Position numbers and translations under genes: made by a program
Part shown: one piece after another, positions 1 through 8,581 of the stretch
How the letters are laid out: every line of letters starts with the position of its first letter
How positions within the stretch are numbered: position 1 is the first letter of the stretch
The notes under the pieces: generated by a model
What the model saw: the letters and a program-made list of their open reading frames with translations, nothing else
Databases searched by the model: none
What the model was told of the DNA's origin: nothing
Origin: Mycobacterium genavense ATCC 51234
GTDB taxonomy: Bacteria > Actinomycetota > Actinomycetes > Mycobacteriales > Mycobacteriaceae
Assembly: GCF_000526915.1 (NCBI RefSeq)
Contig: NZ_JAGZ01000020.1
Location: 1-42,828, forward strand
Length of the DNA stretch: 42,828 nt
Direction: 5' to 3'

Positions 1-1707
1 GGCCCAGTTGGTGGTGCCCATCGCCGCGCCGATCTGGCTGGGCGGGCCGCAGTAGGCCGTCTTGCCGCCGGGCGCGACCAGCAGCAGCTGATCGCAGACG
101 TCGAGGTAGGACACCGAGTGCGTCACGACCAACACGACGCGGCCGGCGTCGGCCAGCTGGCGCAGCATCATCATCACCTGGCGGTCCAGCGCCGGGTCCA
201 GGCCGGTGGTGGGTTCGTCGAGGAGCAGCAGCGACGGGCCGGTGAGCAATTCCAGGGCCACCGACGCGCGCTTGCGCTGGCCGCCGGAGAGCTTGTCGAC
301 GCGGGTGTCGGCGTGCTTGGTCAGCTCGAGTTCCTCGAGCACCTGCGCGACGACCTGTTCGCGGTCGGCCTTGCTGGTGTCCGGTGGCAGCCGCAACTCG
401 GCGGCATAGCCCAGCGCCTGGTTGACGGTCAGCTGACGGTGCACGACGTCGTCTTGGGGGACCATCCCGATCCGGCTGCGCAGCGAGGCGTACTCCGTAT
501 GGATGTTGTGGCCCTCGAAGGTGACCGTGCCGGAGCTGGGGCTGGTGTACCCGGCGATCAGCCGCGACAGCGTGGTCTTGCCGGCACCGGACCCGCCGAT
601 GATCGCGGTCAACGTGCCGGGCCGCGCGGTCAGCGAGATGTGGTCCAGCAACTGCTTGTGGTCGACTTCGTAGCAGACCGAGTTCACCTCGAGACCGCCG
701 GTGCGGGTGGCCGCGTCGGTGCGCCGGACGAGGGTGTCGCGGCTGAACACGAGGTCGACGTTTCCGATCGTGACGACGTCGCCCTCGGTGAGCACCGCCG
801 AACCGACCCGGACACCGTTGACGAAGGTGCCGTTGACGCTGTGCGCGTCGCGGATCTCGGTGCCCAGCGGCGTCTGGATCAGAAACGCGTGATGGCGCGA
901 GGCCAGGACGTCCTGGATGACGATGTCGTTGTCGGTGGCGCGCCCGATCGTGAGCGCGTTGGCCGGCTTTTGCAGCGCGCCGGACCGCGACGGCAACAAC
1001 GCCTGGAACATCTTGGTGGCCAGGTTCCCGACCTCCGACGCCTTGGCCTCGGCGACGGGCGACATCTGGGTCTTGGGCGTCTGCATGGACCCGACCGGCG
1101 CGGACATCTGCGGCTGATAGTTGGGCGGGGCATGGTTGGGATATGCGGGCGGCCGGGTCGAGGTCGGATACACGGGTTGCCCCGGCGGTGCCGGCCGCGG
1201 GCCCGGCGGGCCGGGATGCGGCCGCGGCGGGGGTGGCGCGGCCCAGGTGGTCTGGCGTCCGGGCGGCGGTCCGGGCGGAGCCGCGAGTGGTGGACCCGGC
1301 TGCCCCGATGCCTGTGACGAAGGCCACCGCGCCCCGGTCTGCGCCGCCACCGGAATGCCCATCGACTCGGTCCGCGGCGGCCGCCCGGCCATGCCTTGGT
1401 GACGGCCGACCTCGAACGTCAGCAGCGGGCCGTCCGGATTTCCGATGTTGATGCTCTGCCCGTCGTGGATATCGACGACCGGCACCCGCCTGCCGTTGGC
1501 GAAAGTGCCGTTGAGCGAACCGTTGTCGATCGCCAGCCAGCGGCCCTGGTCGAAGCGCAGCAATAGATGGGCCCGCGAGATCAGGGGGTGGGTGATGCGC
1601 ATGTCGGCCCGGAGATCGCGCCCGACCACCACGTCGTGACCTGCCGCGAAGGTGCGTTCCGACCCGTCATACCGGACCGTCAGCGCCGGCGGGGCTGGTG
1701 AATTCAT
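1..1707 (-). CDS. FHA-FHA-ABC transporter (Rv1747-like), 5' part, runs off window start
   Basis: The first 569 codons of a transporter are visible; the C-terminal membrane part lies beyond position 1. Residues about 20-90 form a first FHA domain (GRD, then HPLISRAH and NGTFANG). A Pro/Gly-rich low-complexity linker follows to about 225, then a second FHA domain at about 245-315 (IGRATDND, SRHHAF, NGTFVNG). An ABC ATPase comes next with Walker A GGSGAGKTT near 370, signature LSGGQRKR near 473, Walker B LLLLDEPTTGLD near 497 and an H-loop THS near 527. This order is that of M. tuberculosis Rv1747, whose FHA domains bind the kinase PknF. No kinase gene is adjacent here, so the phosphorylating partner cannot be seen. 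The start is the ATG giving MNSPAPP. Family is certain, exact orthology less so. Confidence 0.93.
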   Translation of the reverse strand, partial: MNSPAPPALTVRYDGSERTFAAGHDVVVGRDLRADMRITHPLISRAHLLLRFDQGRWLAIDNGSLNGTFANGRRVPVVDIHDGQSINIGNPDGPLLTFEVGRHQGMAGRPPRTESMGIPVAAQTGARWPSSQASGQPGPPLAAPPGPPPGRQTTWAAPPPPRPHPGPPGPRPAPPGQPVYPTSTRPPAYPNHAPPNYQPQMSAPVGSMQTPKTQMSPVAEAKASEVGNLATKMFQALLPSRSGALQKPANALTIGRATDNDIVIQDVLASRHHAFLIQTPLGTEIRDAHSVNGTFVNGVRVGSAVLTEGDVVTIGNVDLVFSRDTLVRRTDAATRTGGLEVNSVCYEVDHKQLLDHISLTARPGTLTAIIGGSGAGKTTLSRLIAGYTSPSSGTVTFEGHNIHTEYASLRSRIGMVPQDDVVHRQLTVNQALGYAAELRLPPDTSKADREQVVAQVLEELELTKHADTRVDKLSGGQRKRASVALELLTGPSLLLLDEPTTGLDPALDRQVMMMLRQLADAGRVVLVVTHSVSYLDVCDQLLLVAPGGKTAYCGPPSQIGAAMGTTNWA

Positions 1708-1783
1708 CGCCACAACTCTAACTCGTGGACCTATTTGGCCATTTGCACCAACGCGGCACGTCGAGCCGGTTGTGCCCGCGCGA

Positions 1784-2998
1784 TCACCGGTTGTCGGGCG
1801 CTCCGGTGACGACGCAGCGGGTGCGGGTGTAGATCGTCGGCATGCATCGATTGCAGTGTGTACACGCCGAATGGACGCTGTGCGCCGCGCCGTCGGCGGC
1901 GAGCCGGTTGATCAGGTCCGGCTCGGCCAGCAGCGCCCGGGCCATCACGACGAACTCGAAGCCCTCGGCCATCGCGAGGTCCATCGTCTCCCGGTTGGTG
2001 ATGCCGCCGAGCAGGATCAGCGGCATCTTGAGTTCGGCCCGGAACAGCTTGGCGTCGCGCAGCAGATACGCCTCGCGGTAGGGGTATTCGCGCAGGAACT
2101 TGGTGCCCGTCATGCGCATGCCCCAGCGCAGCGGCGGCTTGAACACACCGGCGAACTCCTTGAGCGGGGCGTCGCCGCGGAACAGATACATCGGGTTGAC
2201 CAGGGAGCTGCCGGCGGTGAGCTCGATGGCGTCCAGGCCGCCGTCTTCCTCCAGCCATTTGGCGGTGATCAGCGACTCTTCGGTGGTGATGGCGCCGCGC
2301 ACCCCGTCGGCCATGTTGAGCTTGGCGGTGACCGCGATCGGCGTTGCTTCTTTTTCGACCGCGCGGCGGACCGCCATCACCATTCCGCGGGCGACCTTGG
2401 CCCGGTTCTCCAGCGAACCGCCGAATTCGTCATTGCGCCGGTTGATCAGTGGTGACAGGCACGAACTCGCAAAATAGTTGTGGCCCAGATGAATTTCGAC
2501 GGCGTCGAAGCCGGCTTCCATGGCGAACCGGGCCGCGTCGGCGTGCGCGTCGATTACGTCCTTGATGTCGTCGCGGGTCGCCTTGCGGGCGAACCGCATT
2601 CCGATCGGGTTGAAGAACCGCACCGGCGCCAGCGCCTTGGCCTTGTTGGATTTCGCATTGGCGACCGGACCCGCATGGCCGATCTGGGCGCTGATCGCCG
2701 CGCCTTCGGCGTGGATGGCGTCGGTGAGCTTGCGCAGCCCGGGCACCGCCTCGGGCCGCATCCACAGCCCGTTGCCCTCGGTGCGTCCACCCTGGGAGAC
2801 GGCGCAATAGGCGACGGTCGTCATGCCGACCCCGCCGGCGGCCGGCGCCCGGTGGTACTCGATCAGGTCGTCGCTCACCAGAGCGCCGAGCGTGCGGGCT
2901 TCGAACGTCGCGGACTTGATGGTCCGGTTGCGTAGCGTGATCGGTCCCAGCTGCGCTGGGCTGAATACGTCCGGAATCTGGGGCTGGGCAGATGCCAT
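1784..2998 (-). CDS. NADH:flavin oxidoreductase, old yellow enzyme family (Rv3359-like)
   Basis: A 404-residue FMN-dependent TIM-barrel oxidoreductase. It shows an N-terminal LGPITLRNR strand, a substrate and flavin-binding QIGHAGP near 107, the family signature EIHLGHNYF...LSPLINRRNDEFGGS near 170-200, and a late phosphate-binding part VVMARALLAEPDL. The C-terminus carries a cysteine cluster CTHCNRC plus one more Cys ten residues on. It resembles a shortened form of the iron-sulfur motif of 2,4-dienoyl-CoA reductases, but no FAD/NADPH domain follows, so it is a single-domain enzyme. The start is placed at MASAQPQ because the barrel begins just after it; the frame stays open 129 bases further upstream without family similarity. 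It is divergent from folD, 119 bases apart. The substrate is unknown. Confidence 0.88.
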   Translation of the reverse strand: MASAQPQIPDVFSPAQLGPITLRNRTIKSATFEARTLGALVSDDLIEYHRAPAAGGVGMTTVAYCAVSQGGRTEGNGLWMRPEAVPGLRKLTDAIHAEGAAISAQIGHAGPVANAKSNKAKALAPVRFFNPIGMRFARKATRDDIKDVIDAHADAARFAMEAGFDAVEIHLGHNYFASSCLSPLINRRNDEFGGSLENRAKVARGMVMAVRRAVEKEATPIAVTAKLNMADGVRGAITTEESLITAKWLEEDGGLDAIELTAGSSLVNPMYLFRGDAPLKEFAGVFKPPLRWGMRMTGTKFLREYPYREAYLLRDAKLFRAELKMPLILLGGITNRETMDLAMAEGFEFVVMARALLAEPDLINRLAADGAAHSVHSACTHCNRCMPTIYTRTRCVVTGAPDNR

Positions 2999-3117
2999 GC
3001 GAGGAGCGTATCGGCGATCGCATGGCCTGCGAAGCAGGGCGTATGGGGGCACCTCCCGCTTGCGGGGGAGGGTCACCGTCATCGGGCACCGCCGGTGGTC
3101 GTGCCAGACTGTCAGTC

Positions 3118-3963
3118 GTGGGCGCAATCACACTGGACGGCAAGGCCACCCGCGACGAGATCTTCGTCGACCTCAAAGAGCGTGTTGCGGCACTGACCGC
3201 GGCGGGGCGTACGCCCGGGCTGGCCACGATCCTGGTCGGCGACGATCCGGGGTCTCAGGCCTACGTGCGCGGCAAGCATGCCGACTGCGCGAAGGTGGGC
3301 ATCACCTCGATCCGTCGCGACCTGCCCGCCGACATCTCCACGGCCAAGCTGAACGAGACGATCGACGAGCTGAACGCCAACCCCGAGTGCACCGGCTACA
3401 TCGTGCAGTTGCCGCTGCCCAAGCATCTCGACGAGAACGCCGCGCTGGAGCGCATCGATCCCGCCAAGGACGCCGACGGGCTGCACCCGACAAACCTGGG
3501 CCGGCTGGTGCTGAACAACCCGGCACCGCTGCCGTGCACCCCGCGTGGCATCGTGCACCTGCTGCGTCGCTACGACGTCGAGATCGCCGGCGCGCACGTG
3601 GTCGTCATCGGCCGCGGCGTGACGGTCGGCCGGCCACTGGGCCTGCTGCTGACGCGCCGCTCGGAGAACGCGACGGTTACGTTGTGCCACACCGGAACTC
3701 GTGACTTGCCAGCGCTGACCAGGCAGGCCGACATCATCGTCGCCGCGGTCGGTGTGCCGTACCTGGTGACCGCCGACATGGTGCGCCCGGGTGCGGCGGT
3801 GCTCGACGTCGGGGTCAGCCGAGTGGACGGCAAGCTCACCGGCGACGTGCATCCCGACGTGTGGGAGGTCGCCGGGAATGTGTCGCCGAACCCCGGCGGC
3901 ATCGGCCCGCTGACCCGGGCGTTTCTGCTGACGAACGTGGTCGAGTTGGCCGAGCGGCAATGA
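3118..3963 (+). CDS. folD: Bifunctional methylenetetrahydrofolate dehydrogenase / cyclohydrolase FolD
   Basis: A cytosolic enzyme interconverting 5,10-methylene-, methenyl- and 10-formyl-tetrahydrofolate, supplying one-carbon units for purines and formyl-methionine. The 281 residues are the normal length. The catalytic Tyr-x3-Lys pair is Y49 and K53 in YVRGK. Also visible are QLPLPKH, DGLHPTN, PCTPRGI, the NADP-binding IGRGVTVGRP and the C-terminal PNPGGIGPLT. The start is the GTG giving VGAITLDGK; the frame is open upstream but that part has no folate-enzyme similarity. Its stop overlaps the ATG of the next gene (ATGA), so the two are probably translationally coupled. Intact. Confidence 0.97.
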   Translation: MGAITLDGKATRDEIFVDLKERVAALTAAGRTPGLATILVGDDPGSQAYVRGKHADCAKVGITSIRRDLPADISTAKLNETIDELNANPECTGYIVQLPLPKHLDENAALERIDPAKDADGLHPTNLGRLVLNNPAPLPCTPRGIVHLLRRYDVEIAGAHVVVIGRGVTVGRPLGLLLTRRSENATVTLCHTGTRDLPALTRQADIIVAAVGVPYLVTADMVRPGAAVLDVGVSRVDGKLTGDVHPDVWEVAGNVSPNPGGIGPLTRAFLLTNVVELAERQ

Positions 3964-4244
3964 GTTCGGCGAAGACCGCGGCCAGAGCGCAGTGGCCCAT
4001 CCTGCTGGTCGGGCTGATCTTCGTGACGGCATTCGCGTTGGTGGGCGCCAACTTCTGGCGTCGCGGCTCGCTGCTGATCGGCATCGCCGTCGGTGTCGCC
4101 GCGATCCTGCGGCTGGTGCTGTCCGACGAGCGCGCGGGCCTGTTGGTGGTGCGCAGCAAGGGCATTGACTTCGTCACGACCGCGACGGTCGGGGCCGCGA
4201 TGGTCTACATCGCCTGGACCATCGATCCGCTTGGTACGGGTTAA
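3960..4244 (+). CDS. DUF3017 small membrane protein (Rv3355c-like)
   Basis: A 94-residue protein with three predicted membrane helices (about 12-31, 35-52 and 71-90). The middle part is RLVLSDERAGLLVVRSKGID, the conserved core of the actinobacterial DUF3017 family as I recall it. The ATG overlaps the folD stop codon, as in M. tuberculosis where Rv3355c follows folD. It ends facing the DUF732 gene on the other strand, overlapping it by four bases. Function is unknown; the coupling to folD is conserved but does not itself indicate a role. Confidence 0.85.
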   Translation: MSSAKTAARAQWPILLVGLIFVTAFALVGANFWRRGSLLIGIAVGVAAILRLVLSDERAGLLVVRSKGIDFVTTATVGAAMVYIAWTIDPLGTG

Positions 4245-4744
4245 ATCCCCGGGCCCGTGATCTGGGGCAGGTCGGGCATCGCGCCGCCCGGCATGTTCGG
4301 CATACCGGGCATGTTCGGCATCGCGCCGGGCAGGTTTTGCATGCCGCCGGGCAGGTTGGGCATGTTGCCGTTGGCCAAGTTCGCCATCATTTGCGGGCAG
4401 TACGACTGAATCGCGATCGTGGTGAACATCTGCGCCATCGCCGGTGACATGCCCTGGCGTCGCACGCTGGTGACGGCTCCGGCGAAGCTGCCGCCGGGCT
4501 GGGCAAGCATCGGGCAGATGGATTCGCCGACTGCCATGGCGTTTCCGGGCTGGCCGAAGTCGACGCCGGCGTGGTTCAGCGCGTCGATGAAGCTGTCGTC
4601 GGTGTTCGGGTCGGCTTCGGCCGGCGGCGATCCGAACGCGGCGGCGATGGTGAGCAGGCCCGCCACCGCCGCCAGCAACCGAACGGTCAGCGGCTGATGG
4701 CGAAACGTCCAGGCCCAACTCTGTGCAGCAACAACTGCTTTCAT
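4241..4744 (-). CDS. Secreted DUF732 protein with Met/Pro/Asn-rich tail (Rv3354-like)
   Basis: A 167-residue exported protein. The N-terminus has basic residues, then a hydrophobic stretch LLAAVAGLLTIAAAF, and a likely signal-peptidase site near AEA-DPN. The mature part (FIDALNHAGVDFG, then two cysteines in SICPML and SYCPQM) is the small helical DUF732 domain typical of secreted mycobacterial proteins; the cysteines probably form a disulfide. After the domain comes a tail of about 45 residues built from repeated Met-Pro-Asn-Leu/Met-Pro-Gly units, longer than I expect for the family. The start is MKAVVAAQ because the signal peptide begins there. M. tuberculosis Rv3354 occupies the same position. 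Function unknown. Confidence 0.85.
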   Translation of the reverse strand: MKAVVAAQSWAWTFRHQPLTVRLLAAVAGLLTIAAAFGSPPAEADPNTDDSFIDALNHAGVDFGQPGNAMAVGESICPMLAQPGGSFAGAVTSVRRQGMSPAMAQMFTTIAIQSYCPQMMANLANGNMPNLPGGMQNLPGAMPNMPGMPNMPGGAMPDLPQITGPGI

Positions 4745-5012
4745 GACAGCTTCCCCATCTGTCGCCCAGTGCCCTGAAGGCACTCGAATCACTCTAGGAA
4801 GACTGATCTATGGCAGTCACGTTTGCGACACGGGAAGGTCAAGGTTTGCACACTATGCGTTTCGTGGGCGCGATGCTTCCGAGACATCGGTTATCGCGCG
4901 GAAAGCGTTACGCGAACGCGGATCGAGTCCCGATCAATCGAGGCCAGTCTGTGATCCGACACGTGCCGCAGCACCGTGCTCTGGAACGAGAAATGGTTGA
5001 GAATGCGGCATC

Positions 5013-6455
5013 ATGGACCGTGGCATCTCGCGTCAGACGTTTCTTCGCGGTGCCGTTTCAATGTTGGCGACGGGCGCGGTGCTCGGGACCACGCGGGCTG
5101 CCGCGGACCCCGGCGCCGCGGTGGCCGGCTGGAACGGCTTGGCTTCCACCATCGGTGGCAGTGTGCTGCTGCCGGCCAATGGAACCCAATTCGCTTCGAG
5201 CAAGCAGGTATTCAACTCGTTCTACGACAACTTCACCCCTGCGGCGGTCGTGATGGTTTCCTCCCAGGCCGACGTGCAGAAGGCGATTGCCTTCGCGGCG
5301 GCAAACAAGCTGAAGGTCGCTCCGCGCGGCGGCGGGCATTCCTACATCGGCGCGTCGACCGCCGACGGCACCATGGTGCTCGATCTGCGCGGGCTTCCGG
5401 GTGGGGCGAACCTCGACGGCGGCAACGTCACCGTCACCCCGGCGACGACGCTGTGGGCGGTGCATCAGGCCTGCGCGGGTGCCGGTCGCGGCGTCCCCAC
5501 GGGCAGTTGCCCCACCGTCGGCGTTGCGGGCCTGACGCTTGGCGGGGGAATCGGCAACGATTCCCGGCATGCCGGCCTGGCGTGTGACGCGTTGCAGTCG
5601 GCTACGGTGGTGCTGCCCAGCGGCGACGTGGTCACCGCGTCCGCCAACGATCATCCGGACCTGTTCTGGGCACTTCGCGGCGGGGGTGGGGGCAACATCG
5701 GGGTGACGACGTCGATGACGTTGACGACGTTCCCGACCGGTGACACCGACGTCATCCGGCTCGAGTTCGCCCCGTCGGCGGCCGTCCAGGTGCTCGTCGG
5801 TTGGCAGAATTGGCTCAACGGCGCGGACCGAAATGCTTGGGCCATGGTCGATCTCGCGGTCGGCTCGGCTCAGCCCGACTGCCATATCCTCGCGACCTGC
5901 CCCGCCGGCGGGGCCGCCGGTCTGACCGACGCGATCAAGGCCGCGGTCGGCTTGCAGCCCAGCACGGTGACCACCAAGACGATGAACCGGATGGACCTGG
6001 TGACGTATCTGGCCGGCGGCAGCTCGACATCGTCGCCGCGCGGGTTCGTGGCCGGATCCGATGTGATCACCACCGTGAATTCCGCTGCGGCCCATGCCAT
6101 TGCGACCGCGATCGGGCAATGGCCCGCCTCCGGCGGATGCGCTTCGCTGTTGGTGGATCCGCTGGGCGGAGCCGTCGCCGACGTGGCCCCCGGTGATTCG
6201 GCGTTTCCGTGGCGCCGGCAGTCCGCGGTGCTGCAGTGGTACGTGGAGCCGGCTGCCAACCAGGTCGCCGCCGCGACCCAGTGGCTGAGCTCAGCGCACC
6301 AAGCGGTGCAACAGTTTTCGGTCGGTGGGTACGTCAACTACCTGGAGCCCAACGGCTCGGCGTCGCGCTACTTTGGCTCGAATCTGTCGCAGCTGAACAG
6401 CGTGCGGCAGAAGTACGACCCCAACCAGGTGATGTACTCCGGCCTGAAATTCTGA
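5013..6455 (+). CDS. Exported FAD-linked oxidase, berberine-bridge-enzyme type
   Basis: A 480-residue flavoprotein oxidase. The N-terminus SRQTFLRG followed by a hydrophobic run and TRAAADP looks like a Tat-type signal with Arg-Gln instead of Arg-Arg, so export is likely but not certain. The FAD-binding domain (about 60-230) has RGGGHSYIG, whose His is the usual 8-alpha attachment site, and TGSCPTVGVAGLTLGGGIG, whose Cys matches the second covalent flavin link of the berberine-bridge subgroup. The C-terminal berberine-bridge domain ends with RQKYDPNQVM. In M. tuberculosis the corresponding locus is, as I recall, split into Rv3351c-Rv3353c; here the frame is continuous. The substrate is unknown. 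It is divergent from the DUF732 gene across 268 bases in which I see no recognisable element. Confidence 0.9.
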   Translation: MDRGISRQTFLRGAVSMLATGAVLGTTRAAADPGAAVAGWNGLASTIGGSVLLPANGTQFASSKQVFNSFYDNFTPAAVVMVSSQADVQKAIAFAAANKLKVAPRGGGHSYIGASTADGTMVLDLRGLPGGANLDGGNVTVTPATTLWAVHQACAGAGRGVPTGSCPTVGVAGLTLGGGIGNDSRHAGLACDALQSATVVLPSGDVVTASANDHPDLFWALRGGGGGNIGVTTSMTLTTFPTGDTDVIRLEFAPSAAVQVLVGWQNWLNGADRNAWAMVDLAVGSAQPDCHILATCPAGGAAGLTDAIKAAVGLQPSTVTTKTMNRMDLVTYLAGGSSTSSPRGFVAGSDVITTVNSAAAHAIATAIGQWPASGGCASLLVDPLGGAVADVAPGDSAFPWRRQSAVLQWYVEPAANQVAAATQWLSSAHQAVQQFSVGGYVNYLEPNGSASRYFGSNLSQLNSVRQKYDPNQVMYSGLKF

Positions 6456-6654
6456 AAGCTCCTCCATGCACACCGCTAAATCCGTGTACCCTTGCTCACC
6501 GACGGTGAACGACGAGGAGGCGTAGCCGAGCGCGGCAGGCGATGTGCGCCAGGCGTTTCGGGCGACGCGAGTACGCGGGTGTCATCCACCGGATGGTTCC
6601 CCAGCCTCCGTCATGCTGGTATCGCGTCGGATCCGCGTCGCGTTAGGCTGAGCC

Positions 6655-7068
6655 ATGCCTGCTGATGATCCGGTGACTGTGCTGAGCGAAGACGGCTGGG
6701 ACTTGCTGTCGAGCGTGGCGTTGGGGCGATTTGTCGTCGTCGCGGACGGGCGAGCCGAAATCTTTCCGGTCAACTTCATCACCCAGCGCCGGACGCTGTT
6801 GTTTCGAACTGCCTCGGGTACCAAGCTTTACCAGGCCGTCATGAGCGACCGGATAGCCTTCGAGGCCGACGGGCACAGTGACGTCGAGGGGTGGAGCGTG
6901 ATCATCCACGGCCGGGCACACCTGCTGACGGCGCGCGACGAGATTCTCGACGCGGAGGACGCGCAGCTGCTGTCGTGGCCGGCCACGGTGAAGCCGCACT
7001 TCGTCCGGGTGATCGCCATGGAGATCTCCGGGCGCCGGTTCAAGTTCGGTCCGGCGCCGGTTCGGTAG
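6655..7068 (+). CDS. Pyridoxamine 5'-phosphate oxidase-like flavin-binding protein
   Basis: A 137-residue split-beta-barrel protein. The pattern LLSSVALGRFVVVADGRAEIFPVNFI, then LLFRTASGTKL, VAFEADG and GWSVIIHGRA is that of the Pyridox_ox_2 / FMN-binding family, which in actinobacteria binds FMN or F420. The start ATG is immediately preceded by GTTAGGCTGAGCC, without a clear ribosome-binding site, so the message may be leaderless. The last 29 bases overlap the 3' end of the opposing MFS gene. Substrate not inferable. The 199 bases upstream hold one short dyad (6496-6508) and nothing else that I recognise. Confidence 0.82.
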   Translation: MPADDPVTVLSEDGWDLLSSVALGRFVVVADGRAEIFPVNFITQRRTLLFRTASGTKLYQAVMSDRIAFEADGHSDVEGWSVIIHGRAHLLTARDEILDAEDAQLLSWPATVKPHFVRVIAMEISGRRFKFGPAPVR

Positions 7069-7637
7069 CAGCCGTCAGCACCTCGGACGCCATCGCCGTC
7101 GCGACATCGCGCGGATAGGTCCGGCGGGCCAGGCATAACAGCAGCCCCGCGGCGACGATCAGCATGCCCAGCATGATCAGGAAGGTGTCACCCAGCGCGC
7201 TGGGAGTGCCGCCCAGTGTGGTCGACACCGCGCCGAACGTCACCGGCGCCAACCCCGTCGATATCGACACCAGGGTGCTGCGCACCGCCTCCGCGGTGCC
7301 CCACAACCGCGAGTGCACGATATCCAGTCGCGCCGCGTTGAGCGGCGGGTTCACCCCGCCCATTGCGGTGCCCGCCAAGAACGCGAATGCCAGTGCCAGC
7401 AGCAGGTTGTCGGCGAGCAGCGTGGGAAGGATGAACACCGCGGCCGCAAGGAATGCCACCCCGCCCACCATGATCCGGGCACTGATCTGACCCCGGCCGG
7501 TCAGCCAGTCGGCGACGCGTCCGGTGGTGAGCACGCCGGTCAGCGCGCCGACGCCCAGGACGGCGATGAGCATCGTCGCCACCGGCTGGCCGATCTGAAA
7601 CCGGCCGCACAACAGCGCGACCCCGAAGGTGCTCAAC

Positions 7638-7659
7638 CCGGTGGAGAACCGGTGGAGAA
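7638..7659. repeat. 11-bp perfect tandem duplication inside the MFS gene
   Basis: CCGGTGGAGAA occurs twice with no gap (7638-7648 and 7649-7659). Eleven is not a multiple of three, and removing one copy exactly rejoins the two halves of the MFS reading frame. The duplication is therefore a lesion rather than an ancestral feature. Confidence 0.95.
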
Positions 7660-8337
7660 GAAGTAGCCGAACGAGGACGCCGCGATCAGAACGACATTGG
7701 TTCGGATCGACAGCACCCAGCGCAGTTCCCGCCAGACGGAGCGGGCTGGTGAATGCTGCGTCCGGCCGCCGAGGCGGCTGGCCCGCAGCGGCTCGCGAAG
7801 CAGCGTCGCCACCGCGATGCTGAGCAGGAATCCCACCCCGGCCAGCCAGCCGAAGCCCAGCCGCCAGCTGATCGCCCCGAGTTCGCCCGCCACCAGCAGC
7901 CCGATCGCCGTGCACGTCCCCTCGCCGGCAAGCACCAGCCCGTACACGCGGCCGCGCTCGGCGGGCCTGAAGTAGTCACCGACCAGCGAGGCGACCACCG
8001 GCCCGGAGACCGCGATCCCGGCGCCGAGGGCGACCCGGCACGCCAGCAGCCAGCCGTAGCTGGGGCTGGCGGCGCTCAACGCCATCGCCGCCGAGCACAC
8101 CAGCAGTGCTATCCACAGCAGGCGGACCCGCACCGTGCGGTCGGCCAGCGGCCCGGCCAGCAGCGTGGCGACGGCACCGACCCCGGTCGACACGGTGACC
8201 AGCAGTCCGACCTGAATGTTGTTGATGTGCAATGACTGTGTCAGCGGGACGACCAGCGCCCCCACCGTGCGTCGGCGCTTTGTAACCCGACCACCAAGGC
8301 GAGCAGCACAATCGGCTTCCACCGTTGGGGACGCGGG

Positions 8338-8407
8338 GGACGCTGAAGTCGCTGAAGACGCGGTGGACGCTGAGGTCGCTGGGGACGCTGACGTCGCGGG
8401 GACGCTG
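8338..8407. repeat. Degenerate GACGCTGA/GTCGCTG repeat at MFS 5' end
   Basis: Short units such as GACGCTGAAGTCGCTG and GACGCTGAGGTCGCTG recur imperfectly about every 15-25 bases. In the MFS frame on the minus strand they encode a Gln-Arg-Pro-rich segment (QRPQRPQRPPRLQRLQRPPRP) just before the first membrane helix. Confidence 0.7.
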
Positions 8408-8581
8408 GAATCGTGCAGCCTTCGCGGCTGGATACTCCTGTACCGTCCAGGCGTACTCCGCGGCCGTCGGCACGAGCTCAAGATACCCTGCGCGACATCA
8501 TCTTTAGCTGCGACAATGGGCGATTCGCGCCCTCGCGCCGAACTTTAAGATGGAGTTAGGTTGTTGGATGTCCCGGATTCT

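Larger units (their letters stand above)
7040..8440 (-). pseudogene. MFS transporter, disrupted by two frameshifts
   Basis: A major facilitator superfamily permease that must be read in three frames. The N-terminal frame gives WKPIVLLALVVGLQSADA, ending near 8265, where one base appears to be lost before TVGALVVPLTQSLHINN. The second frame covers roughly the first seven helices (LLAGPLADRTVRVRLL is the loop 2-3 signature) and ends at an 11-bp tandem duplication at 7638-7659. Collapsing one copy restores FFSTGLSTFGVALL and the third frame, which continues through the last helices to the stop at 7040. The N-terminal end is uncertain: a Gln-Arg-Pro-rich repeat region lies there and I see no convincing start codon. 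The full protein would be near 460 residues. Substrate unknown. Confidence 0.85.

Noticed and set aside
1784..3127. Cysteine cluster at the end of the OYE-like protein as a full iron-sulfur site
   Set aside because: Spacing differs from the dienoyl-CoA reductase motif and the FAD/NADPH domain is absent, so a bound cluster is not claimed.
6496..6508. Dyad TCACCGACGGTGA upstream of the PNPOx-like gene
   Set aside because: Short, with a single-base centre, and no second copy or known consensus; could be chance in GC-rich sequence.
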